This document shows positions 50,551 to 60,449 of a stretch of DNA of 64,000 nucleotides, in pieces. The number at the start of each line of letters is the position of its first letter. The first letter of the stretch is position 1. Below the pieces are notes generated by a model that saw only the letters and a list, made by a program, of their open reading frames with translations, ran no database searches and was not told the origin of the DNA. A program made the translations under genes and the position numbers. Source of the stretch: Micromonospora sp. CP22 (lineage in GTDB: Bacteria > Actinomycetota > Actinomycetes > Mycobacteriales > Micromonosporaceae); NCBI RefSeq assembly GCF_009712475.1, contig NZ_VCJO01000004.1:124001-188000 (forward strand). Direction: 5' to 3'.

Positions 50551-50988
50551 CTAGCGGGTCGACGCGCCGACCACCCGGCGCAGCCAGCGCCGCTGCCAGG
50601 GAGTCTCCACCGCGCCCGGCCGGTAGGCGGCGCGTACCCAGTCGACCGCGCGCTCCGCAGGTAGCCCGTCGAGGATGGCGAGCGCGGCCAGCGCGGTGCC
50701 GGTCCGTCCCCGGCCACCCAGACAGGCCACCTCCACCCGCTCGCCGGCGTACCCACGGCGCAGCGCCTCGCGCAACGCGTCCAGGGCGTCCGCCCGGTCC
50801 AGCGGAACCCAGAAGTCCGGCCACCGGATCCGCCGGTACGCCCAGCCCGGCACCGGCCCGGGGGCGAGCAGCAGGCTGAACTCGGCCGGTGAGGCGTGGT
50901 CACCGATGCGTCGGCCCCGTACCCGCACCCCGCCGGGCAGTTCCACCACACCGGCCTCGTCCGACCAGGCTCGCCTCTCCACCACCAC
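50551..50988 (-). CDS. Protein-tyrosine/dual-specificity phosphatase-like protein
   Basis: A 145-residue phosphatase-like protein. The P-loop appears as VACLGGRGRTGTALAAL, matching Cx5R with the catalytic Cys and Arg but with Ala in place of the usual His before Cys. An upstream Asp-containing loop (WPDFWVPLDRADALDAL) could supply the general acid. GTG at 50988 follows GGGAGAGG. Substrate unknown. It is next to a DedA-family gene in the same direction, with a 50-bp gap. Confidence 0.72.
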   Translation of the reverse strand: MVVERRAWSDEAGVVELPGGVRVRGRRIGDHASPAEFSLLLAPGPVPGWAYRRIRWPDFWVPLDRADALDALREALRRGYAGERVEVACLGGRGRTGTALAALAILDGLPAERAVDWVRAAYRPGAVETPWQRRWLRRVVGASTR

Positions 50989-51038
50989 GACCTCTCCCGA
51001 GTTGGCCGGTCCGGCCGGATGTTGTCACAGTCCGCCGT

Positions 51039-51836
51039 TCACCGCTCCTGGTCGCCCTGCCGGTAGCCGTCCGACCAGACACTGCGGTAGATGGTGCCCC
51101 GCCCGTCGGGGTCGGGGACTCCGGTGGACCCCACCTCGGTCAGACCGGCCCCGCTGTCGTTGGACCGCAGACCGCCGGCTCGGCGGGAGCGGCGCAGCCG
51201 GGTGACGACGAACCAGACGAGAGCCAGCAGCGTGGCGACGATGACCAGGTTCTGCAGGATACCGGCGTACCCCTCCACCAGGTGCCAGTTGTCACCGAGC
51301 AGGTAACCGGCCATCACGAAGGTGGTGTTCCAGATCAGACTGCCCAGCGTGGTGTAGACCGCGAAGGTCAGCAGCGGCATGCGTTCCACCCCGGCCGGAA
51401 TGGAGATCATGCTTCGGAAGATCGGAATCATCCGTCCGAAGAAGACGGCCTTGACGCCGTGCCGCAGGAACCACTCCTCGGTCCGGTCGATGTCGGTGAG
51501 CTTCACCAGCGGCAGTCGCGCCGCGATGGCCCGCGTCCGCTCCCGGCCCAGGGCGGCGCCGATCCAGTAGAGCGCCACGGCACCGACCAACGAGCCGAGG
51601 GTGGTCCAGAAGATGGCGCCGATGACGTTCATCCGCCCCTGCGCCGCGACGAACCCGGCCAGCGGCAGGATCACCTCGCTGGGAATCGGGGGGAACAGGT
51701 TCTCCAGCGCCACGGCCAGCCCCGCCCCGGGGCCACCGAGCCGCTCGACCAGGTCGGTGACGAAACCGACCAGACCGTCCTCGGGCGGTGCGGACTGGCC
51801 GAGGACGACGGAGGAGGCGTGCCGGGCATGCGTCAT
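51039..51836 (-). CDS. DedA-family membrane protein
   Basis: A 265-residue DedA/SNARE-associated (VTT) protein. Family markers are ENLFPPIPSEVILPLAGFVAAQG (E and PPxPSE motif), FFGRMIPIFRSMISIPAGVERM (the R-x-x-P arginine motif) and a glycine-rich reentrant region. About five helices. DedA proteins flip or scramble phospholipids and undecaprenyl phosphate. A 60-residue polar C-terminal tail is unusual in length but common in actinomycetes. ATG at 51836. Confidence 0.9.
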   Translation of the reverse strand: MTHARHASSVVLGQSAPPEDGLVGFVTDLVERLGGPGAGLAVALENLFPPIPSEVILPLAGFVAAQGRMNVIGAIFWTTLGSLVGAVALYWIGAALGRERTRAIAARLPLVKLTDIDRTEEWFLRHGVKAVFFGRMIPIFRSMISIPAGVERMPLLTFAVYTTLGSLIWNTTFVMAGYLLGDNWHLVEGYAGILQNLVIVATLLALVWFVVTRLRRSRRAGGLRSNDSGAGLTEVGSTGVPDPDGRGTIYRSVWSDGYRQGDQER

Positions 51837-51916
51837 GGGCTACACGCTACGAACCTCGCCGCGACGGCGCTCGCCCGGCATCGACCTTTCCGACCTACGG
51901 GGCTTAAGCTGCACGG

Positions 51917-52612
51917 ATGTCGCGCCCTCCGCTGAGCATCGCCGTCGCCCAGCCCTCGTGTGTGGCGTACGACGTCGACGCGAACGTGGCGGCGCACGCC
52001 GCGTTGCTGCGGACCGCTGCGGCCCGGGTGGTGGTCTTCCCGGAGTTGTCGCTGACCGGTTACGAACTCGACGCCGAGCCGGTCGACCCGGCCGATCCGC
52101 GACTCGCGCCGCTGGTCGCGGCATGCGCGGCGACGGGGACGCTCGCGCTGGTCGGCGCGCCGGTGGCCGGCGAGCACATCGCCACCCTCGCGGTGGACGG
52201 CACCGGGGCCCGGGTGGCGTACCGAAAGATGTGGCTGGGCGACGTCGAGGCCCGCCGGTTCCGCCCGGGACCGGCACCGGTCGTGCTGGACGTCGACGGT
52301 TGGCGGATCGGCCTGGCGATCTGCAAGGACACCGGAGTCGCGGACCACGCGGCACGCACCTGCGCCGCCGGCATCGACGTGTACGCGGCCTCGATCCTCG
52401 ACGCCGCGACGGAGGCGCACGTGCCGGACCAGCGGGCGGCGCGGATCTCCACCACCCACCGGGTCGTGGTCGCGGTCGCCAGTTTCGCCGGTTCCACCGG
52501 TGGTGGCTACACCACGGCGGCCGGGCGATCGGCGATCTGGGCGGCGGACGGTTCGGTGCTCGCTCGCGCCGGGACCGCACCGGGCGAGGTCGTCGGAGTG
52601 AGCCTGACCTGA
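51917..52612 (+). CDS. Carbon-nitrogen hydrolase (nitrilase superfamily)
   Basis: A 231-residue cytosolic amidase of the nitrilase superfamily. The catalytic triad is Glu in VVFPELSLTGYE, Lys in VAYRKMWLG and Cys in GLAICKDTG; a second Glu (DAATEAHVPDQRA) is also conserved. At 231 residues it is on the short side, but the core is complete. ATG at 51917. It is transcribed divergently from the dedA gene. The substrate is unknown. Confidence 0.88.
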   Translation: MSRPPLSIAVAQPSCVAYDVDANVAAHAALLRTAAARVVVFPELSLTGYELDAEPVDPADPRLAPLVAACAATGTLALVGAPVAGEHIATLAVDGTGARVAYRKMWLGDVEARRFRPGPAPVVLDVDGWRIGLAICKDTGVADHAARTCAAGIDVYAASILDAATEAHVPDQRAARISTTHRVVVAVASFAGSTGGGYTTAAGRSAIWAADGSVLARAGTAPGEVVGVSLT

Positions 52613-52625
52613 GCGGCCGGACGGC

Positions 52626-54131
52626 TCACCGCCTCGGCAGGGTCGCCTCGAGCCGGTCCAGCACGTCGTCGACCCGGTCGGCGACGTCGCTCGGCAGCCG
52701 ACCGCGTGCCACCTCGTCGTCGAGGCGATCACGCAGGTCCTCGAGGCGCTTCTCCTGGTCCTTAGGTCGCCCCTCGACGAGGTCGGTCAGGTGCTTGCGC
52801 AGCCGGTCGGCGACCTTACGGTCGACCTCGCCGGTGAGCTGCGCCTCGGTGAGCAACGCGATGAGTTCCACCGCCGCCCGGCGCAGGTTCACCGGCTCCG
52901 TGCGCTCGGCGGGCGACGTGGTGGCCGGTCGTGGCGAATTCGCCGCCGACGGGGGCGGTGGAGCGGTCGTCGGGGTCAGCGGAGCGGTGGTCGGCTGCCC
53001 GTCGCCCCGGTCACCGAGAACCACCATCGCGCCCAGGCCCAGGAGCAGCACCAGCGCGAACGTGACCAACGCTCCGGTGGGCGGGCCGGTACTCCCCCGG
53101 CGGGCCCGTGGTCGTCCGGGTGCCGGCCCGCGCAGCGGTCTACCGGTCACGGAACGGGGCCTGACGACGGACGTGACCCGCGCCGGGCGGGCCGCCGGCT
53201 CGACCAGGGTCGGTGGGTGGTGCCGCAGCGGCCGGGTGGCGTCCGGGTCGCCGCCGGTGACCGGGGTGTCCAAAGTGGCCGTCGCCGCCTCGGCGGCAGC
53301 GGCGGCGCGGAGCCGGGTGGCCAGTCGCCCGGCGGTGGGGCGTCGTTCCGGGTCCGGGTCGAGACAGGCCAGCACCAGTTCGGCGAGGTCGTCCGGCAGG
53401 CCCGGCGCCCGTGGGGGTGCCACGCTCGGGCGGTCCGCGTGCACCCGGACCGCGTCGGACCAATCGCGTACGGGCAGCGGCACATCACCGGTGACGGTGC
53501 GGTACAGCAGCGCGCCGAGGGCGTACACGTCGCTGGCCGGATGCGGTGGGGCGGCGCTCAACCGTTCCGGCGCGACATACGCGGGCGTACCCATCAGGAT
53601 GCCGCTCGCCGGTCGGCCGCCGGGCGTCGGCGCGCCCGCCAGCGCGGCGATGCCGAAGTCGAGAACCTTGGCACCGTTGTCGGTGAGCATCACGTTGCCC
53701 GGTTTGATGTCCCGGTGCACCACGCCCAGGCGGTGCGCGGCGGCCAGGGCGGCGGCCACCTCGGCGGCCATCCGCAGGGCCGGTCGCCAGGGCAGTGGCC
53801 CCTCGGCCAGGCGGTCGGCGAGACTCTGCCCGTCGACCAGTTCCATCACCAGGTACGGCACGACGCTTCCGCCGGCCAGGGCCGCTTCGCCGTAGTCGTA
53901 CACCTGGGTGACGTGTGGGTGGGTCAGTCGCGCCGCGGCGCGGGCCTCCCGCCGGAGGGTGGCCCGCAGGTCCGGGTCGACGGCGAACGTCCCGGCGAGC
54001 ATCTTCACCGCGACCGGTCGGCCGAGGACCTCGTCGTCGGCCCGCCACACCTCGGACATTCCGCCGAGGCCGATGCGGTCGTGCAGCACGTAGCGGTCGT
54101 GCAACCGCAGGCTGGGGGTGAACGGCGACAT
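52626..54131 (-). CDS. PknB-type Ser/Thr protein kinase, membrane-anchored
   Basis: A 501-residue receptor-like kinase. The N-terminal kinase domain has the Gly-rich loop IGLGGMSEVWRA, Lys in VAVKML, catalytic HRDIKPGNVML and DFGIAALAG, and the APE-like segment GTPAYVAPERL. A basic Pro-rich juxtamembrane stretch leads to one transmembrane helix (about residues 365-385), a Pro/Thr-rich spacer and a charged helical extracellular region that ends EATLPRR. No PASTA repeats. ATG at 54131. Confidence 0.92.
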   Translation of the reverse strand: MSPFTPSLRLHDRYVLHDRIGLGGMSEVWRADDEVLGRPVAVKMLAGTFAVDPDLRATLRREARAAARLTHPHVTQVYDYGEAALAGGSVVPYLVMELVDGQSLADRLAEGPLPWRPALRMAAEVAAALAAAHRLGVVHRDIKPGNVMLTDNGAKVLDFGIAALAGAPTPGGRPASGILMGTPAYVAPERLSAAPPHPASDVYALGALLYRTVTGDVPLPVRDWSDAVRVHADRPSVAPPRAPGLPDDLAELVLACLDPDPERRPTAGRLATRLRAAAAAEAATATLDTPVTGGDPDATRPLRHHPPTLVEPAARPARVTSVVRPRSVTGRPLRGPAPGRPRARRGSTGPPTGALVTFALVLLLGLGAMVVLGDRGDGQPTTAPLTPTTAPPPPSAANSPRPATTSPAERTEPVNLRRAAVELIALLTEAQLTGEVDRKVADRLRKHLTDLVEGRPKDQEKRLEDLRDRLDDEVARGRLPSDVADRVDDVLDRLEATLPRR

Positions 54132-54231
54132 GGGCCCCCAGTGTGCCCGCTGCACCAGTTGGCGCACCACCCCTGTCTCGGGTCGCCGTCGCGAGGGCTG
54201 GGAAACCGGTGGGCAGCGCCCTTGCAGGTTC

Positions 54232-54249
54232 ATTGAACACCGGTTTAAT
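54232..54249 (+). promoter_or_regulatory. Imperfect palindrome and probable -10 of the TetR gene
   Basis: ATTGAACACCGGTTTAAT has six of nine paired positions symmetric. The right part TTTAAT resembles a -10 box; transcription would then begin near the GTG at 54258, giving a leaderless message that the TetR protein could autorepress. Confidence 0.4.
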
Positions 54250-54257
54250 CTGGGTTC

Positions 54258-54950
54258 GTGGCGTCGAATGGCGTGAGGTCAGGGGCGCACGATGGCGAGT
54301 TCGCCACCGTGAGTCGGATCCGTGACGCCGCCATCGCCCGGTTCGCCCGAGACGGTTTCGGTGCCGGGTTGCGCGCCATCGCCGCCGACGCCGACGTCAC
54401 CGCCGGCCTGATCGTGCACCATTTCGGCTCGAAGGACGGGCTGCGTCGCGCCTGCGACGCGCACGTGCTCGCGTTCATGCGCGAGGAGAAGGCGAAGGCG
54501 CTGACCAGCAACACCGGCACGACGCTGCTGGCGCAGATGGCCGAGATCGCGCGCTTCGCGCCGATGGTGCAGTACCTGCTGCGCAGCATGCAGGCCGGCG
54601 GCGAGTTGGCGCTCAGCATGCTCGACCACATGATCGCCGATGCGGAGGAATACCTGTCGACGGGTGAGGCGGCCGGCGTGGTCCGGCCCAGCCGAGATCG
54701 GGCCGCGCGGGCGCGATACCTGGCCTATCAGGCGACGGGCAGCATGGTGCTGTGGTTCACCCTGCACGGGTCCGCCGCCGCCCCGGAAGAATTCCCGGTC
54801 CTGTTCCGTCGGTACATCGACGACCTCGTGCTCCCCGCTCTGGAACTGTTCACGCAAGGGCTGCTCGTCGACCGGTCGATGTTGGACGAGTACCTGATGT
54901 ACGTGCCGGATCCGCCTGCGACGGGCGACGCGGGTAACGCCGCACGCTAG
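54258..54950 (+). CDS. TetR-family regulator of the adjacent ABC exporter
   Basis: A 230-residue TetR protein: N-terminal HTH ([42 protein letters not shown]) and a helical ligand domain. The C-terminal region resembles TetR regulators next to DrrA-like exporters. No ribosome binding site is visible before GTG at 54258, in keeping with a leaderless start. The ABC ATPase gene follows after about 100 bp in the same orientation, so it is the likely target. Confidence 0.88.
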   Translation: MASNGVRSGAHDGEFATVSRIRDAAIARFARDGFGAGLRAIAADADVTAGLIVHHFGSKDGLRRACDAHVLAFMREEKAKALTSNTGTTLLAQMAEIARFAPMVQYLLRSMQAGGELALSMLDHMIADAEEYLSTGEAAGVVRPSRDRAARARYLAYQATGSMVLWFTLHGSAAAPEEFPVLFRRYIDDLVLPALELFTQGLLVDRSMLDEYLMYVPDPPATGDAGNAAR

Positions 54951-55053
54951 CCACCACGCCCCGGCGTGGCCACCTTTTCTCCGCGAGTTCACGGTCTCAC
55001 GACGTCAGTTTCCCGGGACGCCCCTGGGCTCTCCTCAGACGAGGTCTACGACG

Positions 55054-55974
55054 ATGACTCCTGCTATCGACATCCAGCACCTTGACAAGTCATTCGGGCG
55101 GGTCAAGGCCCTCAGCGGGCTCGACCTCCGGGTCGCCACCGGCACCGTGCACGGCTTCCTCGGGCCCAACGGCGCGGGCAAGTCCACCACCATTCGGATC
55201 CTGCTCGGGCTGCTCCGTGCCGATGCCGGCCGGGCCCGGCTGCTCGGCGGTGACCCGTGGGCGGACGCGGTGACGCTGCACCGCCGGCTCGCCTACGTCC
55301 CGGGCGACGTGGAGTTGTGGCCCAACCTCACCGGGGGCGAGGCGATCGACCTGTTCGCCCGGCTGCGCGGCGCGGTGAACGCGGGCCGCCGCGACGAACT
55401 GTGCCAACGCTTCGACCTGGACCCGAGTAGGAAGGGTCGCACCTATTCCAAGGGCAACCGGCAGAAGGTGGCCCTGATCGCGGCCCTGGCCAGCGACGTC
55501 GAGTTGCTGCTGCTCGACGAGCCCACCGCCGGGCTGGACCCGCTGATGGAGGCGGTGTTCCAGGAGTGCATCCGCGAGGCCAAGGAGGCCGGCCGCACCG
55601 TGTTGCTGTCCAGCCACATCCTGGCGCAGGTCGAGGTGCTCGCCGACCAGATCTCGATCATTCGTCAGGGCACCATCGTCGAGACGGGCTCGCTGACCGA
55701 CCTGCGTCACCTGACCCGGACCTCGGTCGACGCGATCACCGATCGCCCCGCCGACGCCCTCACCGGCCTGCCCGGCGTACACAACCTGCGCTCCGACGAC
55801 GGACACGTCCGTTTCGAGGTCGACGGCGACCACCTCGCCGCCGTTGTCCGTCACCTCGGCGAGCTCGGCGTACAGGGGCTGACGGTCCGGCCGCCGACCC
55901 TGGAGCAACTGCTGCTGCGTCACTACGGCGACCAGGTCACCCACCACGGTGCGACGGAGGTGGCGGCCCAATGA
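55054..55974 (+). CDS. ABC exporter ATP-binding protein
   Basis: A 306-residue ABC-2 type ATPase. Walker A is [14 protein letters not shown], the signature is [15 protein letters not shown] (a YSKGN variant of LSGGQ), Walker B is [14 protein letters not shown] and the switch His is in [11 protein letters not shown]. The C-terminal about 80 residues form the regulatory tail typical of drug exporters. ATG at 55054. Its stop overlaps the permease start (ATGA). Confidence 0.93.
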   Translation: MTPAIDIQHLDKSFGRVKALSGLDLRVATGTVHGFLGPNGAGKSTTIRILLGLLRADAGRARLLGGDPWADAVTLHRRLAYVPGDVELWPNLTGGEAIDLFARLRGAVNAGRRDELCQRFDLDPSRKGRTYSKGNRQKVALIAALASDVELLLLDEPTAGLDPLMEAVFQECIREAKEAGRTVLLSSHILAQVEVLADQISIIRQGTIVETGSLTDLRHLTRTSVDAITDRPADALTGLPGVHNLRSDDGHVRFEVDGDHLAAVVRHLGELGVQGLTVRPPTLEQLLLRHYGDQVTHHGATEVAAQ

Positions 55975-57629
55975 CTACGAAGGTGCCCAGCCCTCCGGAG
56001 CGCGTCGCGGTCGGTGGCGGCAACGCCGTCACCGGAACGGGCACGCTCCTGCGCTTCATGATCCGCCGTGACCGGATCCGGTTCCCCGCGTGGACGCTCG
56101 GGCTGACGCTGCTCATGATGTACTTCGCGACCGCGCTGGACGCCATCGTGCAGAGCCCGGAGGATCTCGAAGGGCTGACCGCGTTCTCCAGCAGCCCGGT
56201 CGGCGCGGTGTTCGGCGGACGGGGCTTCGGCTTCGACGAGCTGACCATCGAGCGGTTCCTCGCCGGCCAGTACGGCCTCTACGTGGCCCTCGGCGCGGGC
56301 CTGATGGGACTGCTCACCGTCGTACGGCACACCCGGGTCGAGGAGCGCTCCGGCAGGGCCGAGCTGATCCGCGCCAACGTGGTCGGCCGGCACGCCCAAC
56401 TCACCGCCGCGCTGACCCTGACCGCCCTGATGGCGGTGCTGGTCGCGGTGCTGATCGGCGCGACGATGATCAGCCGTGGCTTCGACGGCCGTGGTTCGCT
56501 GCTGTTCGGCGCGTCCGTCGCGGCGGTGGCCCTCGCCTTCGCCGGCATCGCGGCGGTCACCGTGCAGTTGTCGGAGTATCCACGGGCCGCCTCCGGCCTG
56601 GCCGGCGCGGCTCTCGGTGCCGCGTTCGTCGTGCGGGGACTCGGCGACATGGCGGCGGTGCAGGGTAGCGGACCGTCGTGGTTGTCCTGGCTGTCGCCGT
56701 TGGGCTGGTCGCAGCAGACCGCGCCGTACGTCCACGACCGGTGGTGGCCGCTCGCGGTGTCACTCGTGTTCGCGGCGGCTACCGCCGCCATCGCCTACCT
56801 CCTGTCCGCGCGGCGGGACTTCGGTGGCGGCCTGGCACCGCCCCGCCCGGGTTCGCCGCGCGCGGCGGCCTGGCTGGCCACCCCGATCGCCCTCGCGTTC
56901 CGCCTGCACCGGGCGAGCCTGGTCGGCTGGAGCATGGCGCTGCTGGTCGCCGGGCTGGCCTACGGTTCGTTCGCCGAGCCGCTGCTCGACGGGCTCGACA
57001 ACGCGCCCGAGGACCTGCTCGCGGTCATGGGTGGACCGGGGAACCTGCTCGCCGGGTACCTGGCCATGATGGGCCTGACCATGGCGCTCGCCGTCGGTGT
57101 CTACGCGGTACTCGCCGTCCAGACGCTACGCGCCGAGGAGGTCGAGGGGCGCACCGAGCCGGTCCTCGCCACCGCGGTCAGCTGGCGCGCCTGGCTCGGC
57201 AGCCACGTCGCCGTGGTGGCCCTCGGCGTACCGTGGCTGCTGCTCGTCGCCGGTCTGGGGGTCGGCGTGGGGGCCGCCGCGAGCACCGGTGACGCGGCGC
57301 TGGTCGGCGACCTGCTCCTCGGCCACGTGGCGCACGCTCCGGCGGTGTGGCTGGTTCTCGCCGCCGCCGCCCTGCTGTACGCGACGGATCCCAGGGCGCT
57401 GCCGGCGATCTGGGCCGTGGTCAGCTACGGGCTGATCGCCGGCTACTTCGCCCCGCTCCTCGACCTCCCCGAGGCCGCACTGCGGCTGTCACCGTTCGAG
57501 CACGTCGGGGACTACCCGCTGGAGGAGATCAACGTCGTCGCGGTCGTGGTGCTGACCGTGCTCTCCGGCGCGCTACTCCAGGCCGCCCTGGTCGTGTTCC
57601 GTCGGCGCGACCTGGTCAGCGGCGGCTGA
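55971..57629 (+). CDS. ABC exporter permease (polyketide-antibiotic exporter type)
   Basis: A 552-residue permease with about 12 helices in two similar halves, of the large ABC-2 permease type often annotated as exporter of polyketide antibiotics. Typical segments are [44 protein letters not shown] and the second-half counterpart [26 protein letters not shown] (seen as [21 protein letters not shown]). It works with the preceding ATPase and is under the TetR protein at 54258. Substrate unknown. Confidence 0.9.
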   Translation: MTTKVPSPPERVAVGGGNAVTGTGTLLRFMIRRDRIRFPAWTLGLTLLMMYFATALDAIVQSPEDLEGLTAFSSSPVGAVFGGRGFGFDELTIERFLAGQYGLYVALGAGLMGLLTVVRHTRVEERSGRAELIRANVVGRHAQLTAALTLTALMAVLVAVLIGATMISRGFDGRGSLLFGASVAAVALAFAGIAAVTVQLSEYPRAASGLAGAALGAAFVVRGLGDMAAVQGSGPSWLSWLSPLGWSQQTAPYVHDRWWPLAVSLVFAAATAAIAYLLSARRDFGGGLAPPRPGSPRAAAWLATPIALAFRLHRASLVGWSMALLVAGLAYGSFAEPLLDGLDNAPEDLLAVMGGPGNLLAGYLAMMGLTMALAVGVYAVLAVQTLRAEEVEGRTEPVLATAVSWRAWLGSHVAVVALGVPWLLLVAGLGVGVGAAASTGDAALVGDLLLGHVAHAPAVWLVLAAAALLYATDPRALPAIWAVVSYGLIAGYFAPLLDLPEAALRLSPFEHVGDYPLEEINVVAVVVLTVLSGALLQAALVVFRRRDLVSGG

Positions 57630-57635
57630 CCGCGA

Positions 57636-57681
57636 CCGGGCGGGCCGCCGAGCCGACATCAGCGTTCGGCGGCCCGCCCGG
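57636..57681. terminator. Strong convergent terminator hairpin
   Basis: Perfect 16-bp arms CCGGGCGGGCCGCCGA / TCGGCGGCCCGCCCGG with a 14-base loop, between the ABC permease gene and the convergent nhaA gene. Confidence 0.75.
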
Positions 57682-57720
57682 CAGCGGAGGCTCAGCGAGT
57701 TCGGACCGGGGCGGGCTCGC

Positions 57721-58989
57721 TCAGGTCTCCTCCGCAGGGTCGCGGATCGGCCGGACATCGGTGTCGACGATCCCGTCCTCGTTCATGTCCCGGTGTCGTG
57801 CCTTGCGGGCGTCCCACCGCAGGGTGACCGCAGCGAGGATCGCGGCCAGCGCCGTGCCGGTGAGCACGCCGATGGTCGCGCCATCGGTGTGCGCCGAGTC
57901 GGAGAAGGAGAGCTCACTGATCAGCAACGAGACGGTGAAGCCGATGCCGGTGAGGAACCCGACCGGGAGCAGGTCCCGCAGGCCGATCGCGTCCGGCAGG
58001 CGCAGCTTGGTGAATCGGGTGACCAGCGCGGTGACCCCGAGTACGCCGACGAGCTTGCCTGCCACGAGGGCAACGATGATCGCGATGAGCACCGGCTGCG
58101 TGAGCACGGCGTCGTCGCCGTCGCCACCGACGAACGTGACACCGGCGGCGAAGAACGCGAACACCGGCAACGCGAATCCAGACGAGACGGGGCGGACGGC
58201 GTGTTCGAACCGGTGCGTACGGGCGGCCGACTCACCGTGCACGGGGCGGGCGGTCACACAGAGCCCGAGCAGGACGCCGGCGATGGTCGCGTGCACGCCG
58301 GAAGCGTGCATGAACACCCACGCGATCACTCCGATGGGCAGCAGCAGCCACCATCTGGGTCGTGCGGAACGGACCACCACCCTGAACACCGCGATCGCGG
58401 CGAAGGCAAGCAGGAGCGCGACCCAGTCGAGGCTGCCGGTGTAGAAGACGGCGATGACGATGATGGCGAGAAGGTCGTCGACCACCGCCAGGGTCAGCAG
58501 GAAGGTGCGGAGCGCGACCGGTAGTCCCCGACCGAAGATGGCCAGAACCGCCAGGGCGAACGCGATGTCCGTGGCGGTGGGAATCGCCCACCCGCGCAAC
58601 GCGGCCGTATCCCCCAGCGCCATGACGAGCACCACGAACGCGGCTGCGGGCAGGATCATCCCACCCACGGCCGCGACCACGGGAACCGCCGCCTCGCCGA
58701 GCCGACGCAGACTGCCGGCGACGATCTCGTGCTTGAGTTCGACGCCCACGACGAAGAAGAAGATCGCGAGTAGCCCGTCGGCTGCCCAGGCCGACACGGA
58801 CAGGTCCAGATGCAGAGCGGCCGGGCCGATGACCTGATCGGAGACCGACGTGTAGTGGGACCGCCAGGGTGAGTTGGCCATCCCCAGCGCCGCGATCGCC
58901 GCCACCAGGAGCAGCGCGCCACTCGTGGTTTCGAGGGATATCCAACGACGGAAGCGGCCATGCCGGGACGCGTGAGGTAGATCAGCCAT
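57721..58989 (-). CDS. nhaA: Na+/H+ antiporter NhaA
   Basis: A 422-residue NhaA antiporter with about 12 helices. The essential adjacent aspartates are in TLAVVDDLLAIIVIAVFY, and the family segments FFFVVGVELKHEIVAGSL, IPTATDIAFALAVLAIFG and GFLTGIGFTVSLLISELSF are intact. A hydrophilic C-terminal tail of about 40 residues contains DMNEDGIVDTDV, a DxNxDG-like calcium-loop pattern. ATG at 58989 follows GGAG. It is a second Na+/H+ antiporter besides the Mrp complex and is divergent from a TetR gene. Confidence 0.93.
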   Translation of the reverse strand: MADLPHASRHGRFRRWISLETTSGALLLVAAIAALGMANSPWRSHYTSVSDQVIGPAALHLDLSVSAWAADGLLAIFFFVVGVELKHEIVAGSLRRLGEAAVPVVAAVGGMILPAAAFVVLVMALGDTAALRGWAIPTATDIAFALAVLAIFGRGLPVALRTFLLTLAVVDDLLAIIVIAVFYTGSLDWVALLLAFAAIAVFRVVVRSARPRWWLLLPIGVIAWVFMHASGVHATIAGVLLGLCVTARPVHGESAARTHRFEHAVRPVSSGFALPVFAFFAAGVTFVGGDGDDAVLTQPVLIAIIVALVAGKLVGVLGVTALVTRFTKLRLPDAIGLRDLLPVGFLTGIGFTVSLLISELSFSDSAHTDGATIGVLTGTALAAILAAVTLRWDARKARHRDMNEDGIVDTDVRPIRDPAEET

Positions 58990-59130
58990 CACAGTGCTCC
59001 ATCTGGTCGACGCCTCCTCGGTGGGGGTCACCGACGGGCATGCCGACCAGGCTTCCCGGCGCACCGACGATCACTCTAGCCGGTCGGACCCGGTGCGGCG
59101 CGCGGTGGTGGCCCCCCTTCCAACGGCTTG

Positions 59131-59149
59131 AATGTTAGTGACCAACATT
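59131..59149. promoter_or_regulatory. TetR-type operator palindrome
   Basis: AATGTTAGTGACCAACATT is a 19-bp dyad centred on 59140: TGTTaGT pairs with ACcAACA with a single mismatch. It lies directly upstream of the TetR start chosen at 59156 and 142 bp from the nhaA start. Probable autoregulatory site. Confidence 0.6.
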
Positions 59150-59155
59150 TGCCGG

Positions 59156-59731
59156 GTGACGCTTCCGAAACTCCGGGGCAGGCGGGCCCGTACGCGGGAC
59201 CGCCTGGTCACCCATGCCCTGGACCTGTTCGAGGACAACGGATTCGAGCAGACCACCGTGGGTCAGATCGCCGCGCGGGCGGGCGTATCGGAGATGACGT
59301 TCTTCCGCTACTTCCCGAGCAAGGAGATGGTGGTCCTCGACGACCCGTACGATCCGGTGATCGTCGACGCGGTCGCCCGCCAGCCGGCCACGTTGCCGCC
59401 GCTGATCCGGGCGGTACGGGGACTGCGCGCGGCGCTCACCCAGCTGGACGACTTGGATGACCAGACCGCCCGGCGCCGGATCCGGATCGCGGCGAACAGC
59501 CCGGCCCTGCGGGGCGGCATGACCCGGATCAACGCGGCCACCGAGACGGCCATCGCCGACCAACTGATCGCCGACGGCGCCGCGTCGCTGCCGGCCAGGG
59601 TCGCCGCCGCTGCCGTCCTCGCCGCGCTGACCTGCGCCCTGCTGGACTGGGCCACCAGCGAACAGGGCGGCGACCTCACCCTCGCGGTCACCACCGCCCT
59701 GGACACCATCGAGGCAGGTCGGCATGACTGA
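59156..59731 (+). CDS. TetR-family regulator of the second ABC exporter
   Basis: A 191-residue TetR protein with HTH region THALDLFEDNGFEQTTVGQIAARAGVSEMTFFRYFPSKE. GTG at 59156 is preferred over an ATG at 59132, because that ATG lies inside the operator-like palindrome 59131-59149. It overlaps the following ABC ATPase gene by 8 bp, so it is co-translated with the transporter it presumably controls. Confidence 0.87.
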   Translation: MTLPKLRGRRARTRDRLVTHALDLFEDNGFEQTTVGQIAARAGVSEMTFFRYFPSKEMVVLDDPYDPVIVDAVARQPATLPPLIRAVRGLRAALTQLDDLDDQTARRRIRIAANSPALRGGMTRINAATETAIADQLIADGAASLPARVAAAAVLAALTCALLDWATSEQGGDLTLAVTTALDTIEAGRHD

Positions 59732-60449
59732 CCGGCTGGCGGTCCACGGTCTGGTCAGGGCCTTCGGGACCGACGCGGGCGTGCTCGGCGTCGACCTCAC
59801 GGTGCGCCCCGGCGAGATTCACGCCCTCGTCGGCCTCAACGGCGCGGGCAAGACGACCCTGATGCGGATGGTCCTCGGCATGCTCCGTCCCACCGCCGGC
59901 GACTGCCGGATCAACGGCCGCCAGCTCGCTCACCTCGCCGCCGACGACTGGGCCAGGGTCGGCCACCTGGTCGAGCATCCGTTCGCCTACCCCGACCTCA
60001 CCGTGCGGACCAACCTGCTGCTGGCCGCACGACTACGCCGGATCCCGACCGCGCACGCCACCAGGCTGGTCGAACAGGCACTGATCGAGCTCGACCTGAC
60101 CCGTTACGCCGAGGTCACCGCACGCCGCCTGTCCCAGGGCAACCGGCAGCGCCTCGGCATCGCGGCGGCGCTACAGCACCGCCCCGACCTGATCGTGCTC
60201 GACGAGCCGACCAACGCGCTCGACCCCGCCGGAGTGATCCTGCTGCGCAACGTGCTGTCCGGCCGAGCCGACGACGGTGCCGGCATCCTGGTCTCCAGTC
60301 ACCACCTCGACGAGGTCGCCCGGATCGCCCACCGCATCTCGGTCGTCAACCGCGGGCGGCTGATCGGCACCCTCGACCCCGCCGCCACCGATCTCGAACG
60401 CGCCTTCTTCGCCCTGGTCTACGACGACGAACAGGACCATCCACGATGA
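59724..60449 (+). CDS. ABC transporter ATP-binding protein
   Basis: A 241-residue ABC-2 type ATPase. Walker A is LNGAGKTTLMRMVL, signature LSQGNRQRLGIAAAL, Walker B LIVLDEPTNALDPAG and the switch His in VSSHHLDEVAR. It lacks the long C-terminal tail of the exporter ATPase at 55054. Four-base overlap with the permease gene. Confidence 0.93.
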   Translation: MTDRLAVHGLVRAFGTDAGVLGVDLTVRPGEIHALVGLNGAGKTTLMRMVLGMLRPTAGDCRINGRQLAHLAADDWARVGHLVEHPFAYPDLTVRTNLLLAARLRRIPTAHATRLVEQALIELDLTRYAEVTARRLSQGNRQRLGIAAALQHRPDLIVLDEPTNALDPAGVILLRNVLSGRADDGAGILVSSHHLDEVARIAHRISVVNRGRLIGTLDPAATDLERAFFALVYDDEQDHPR

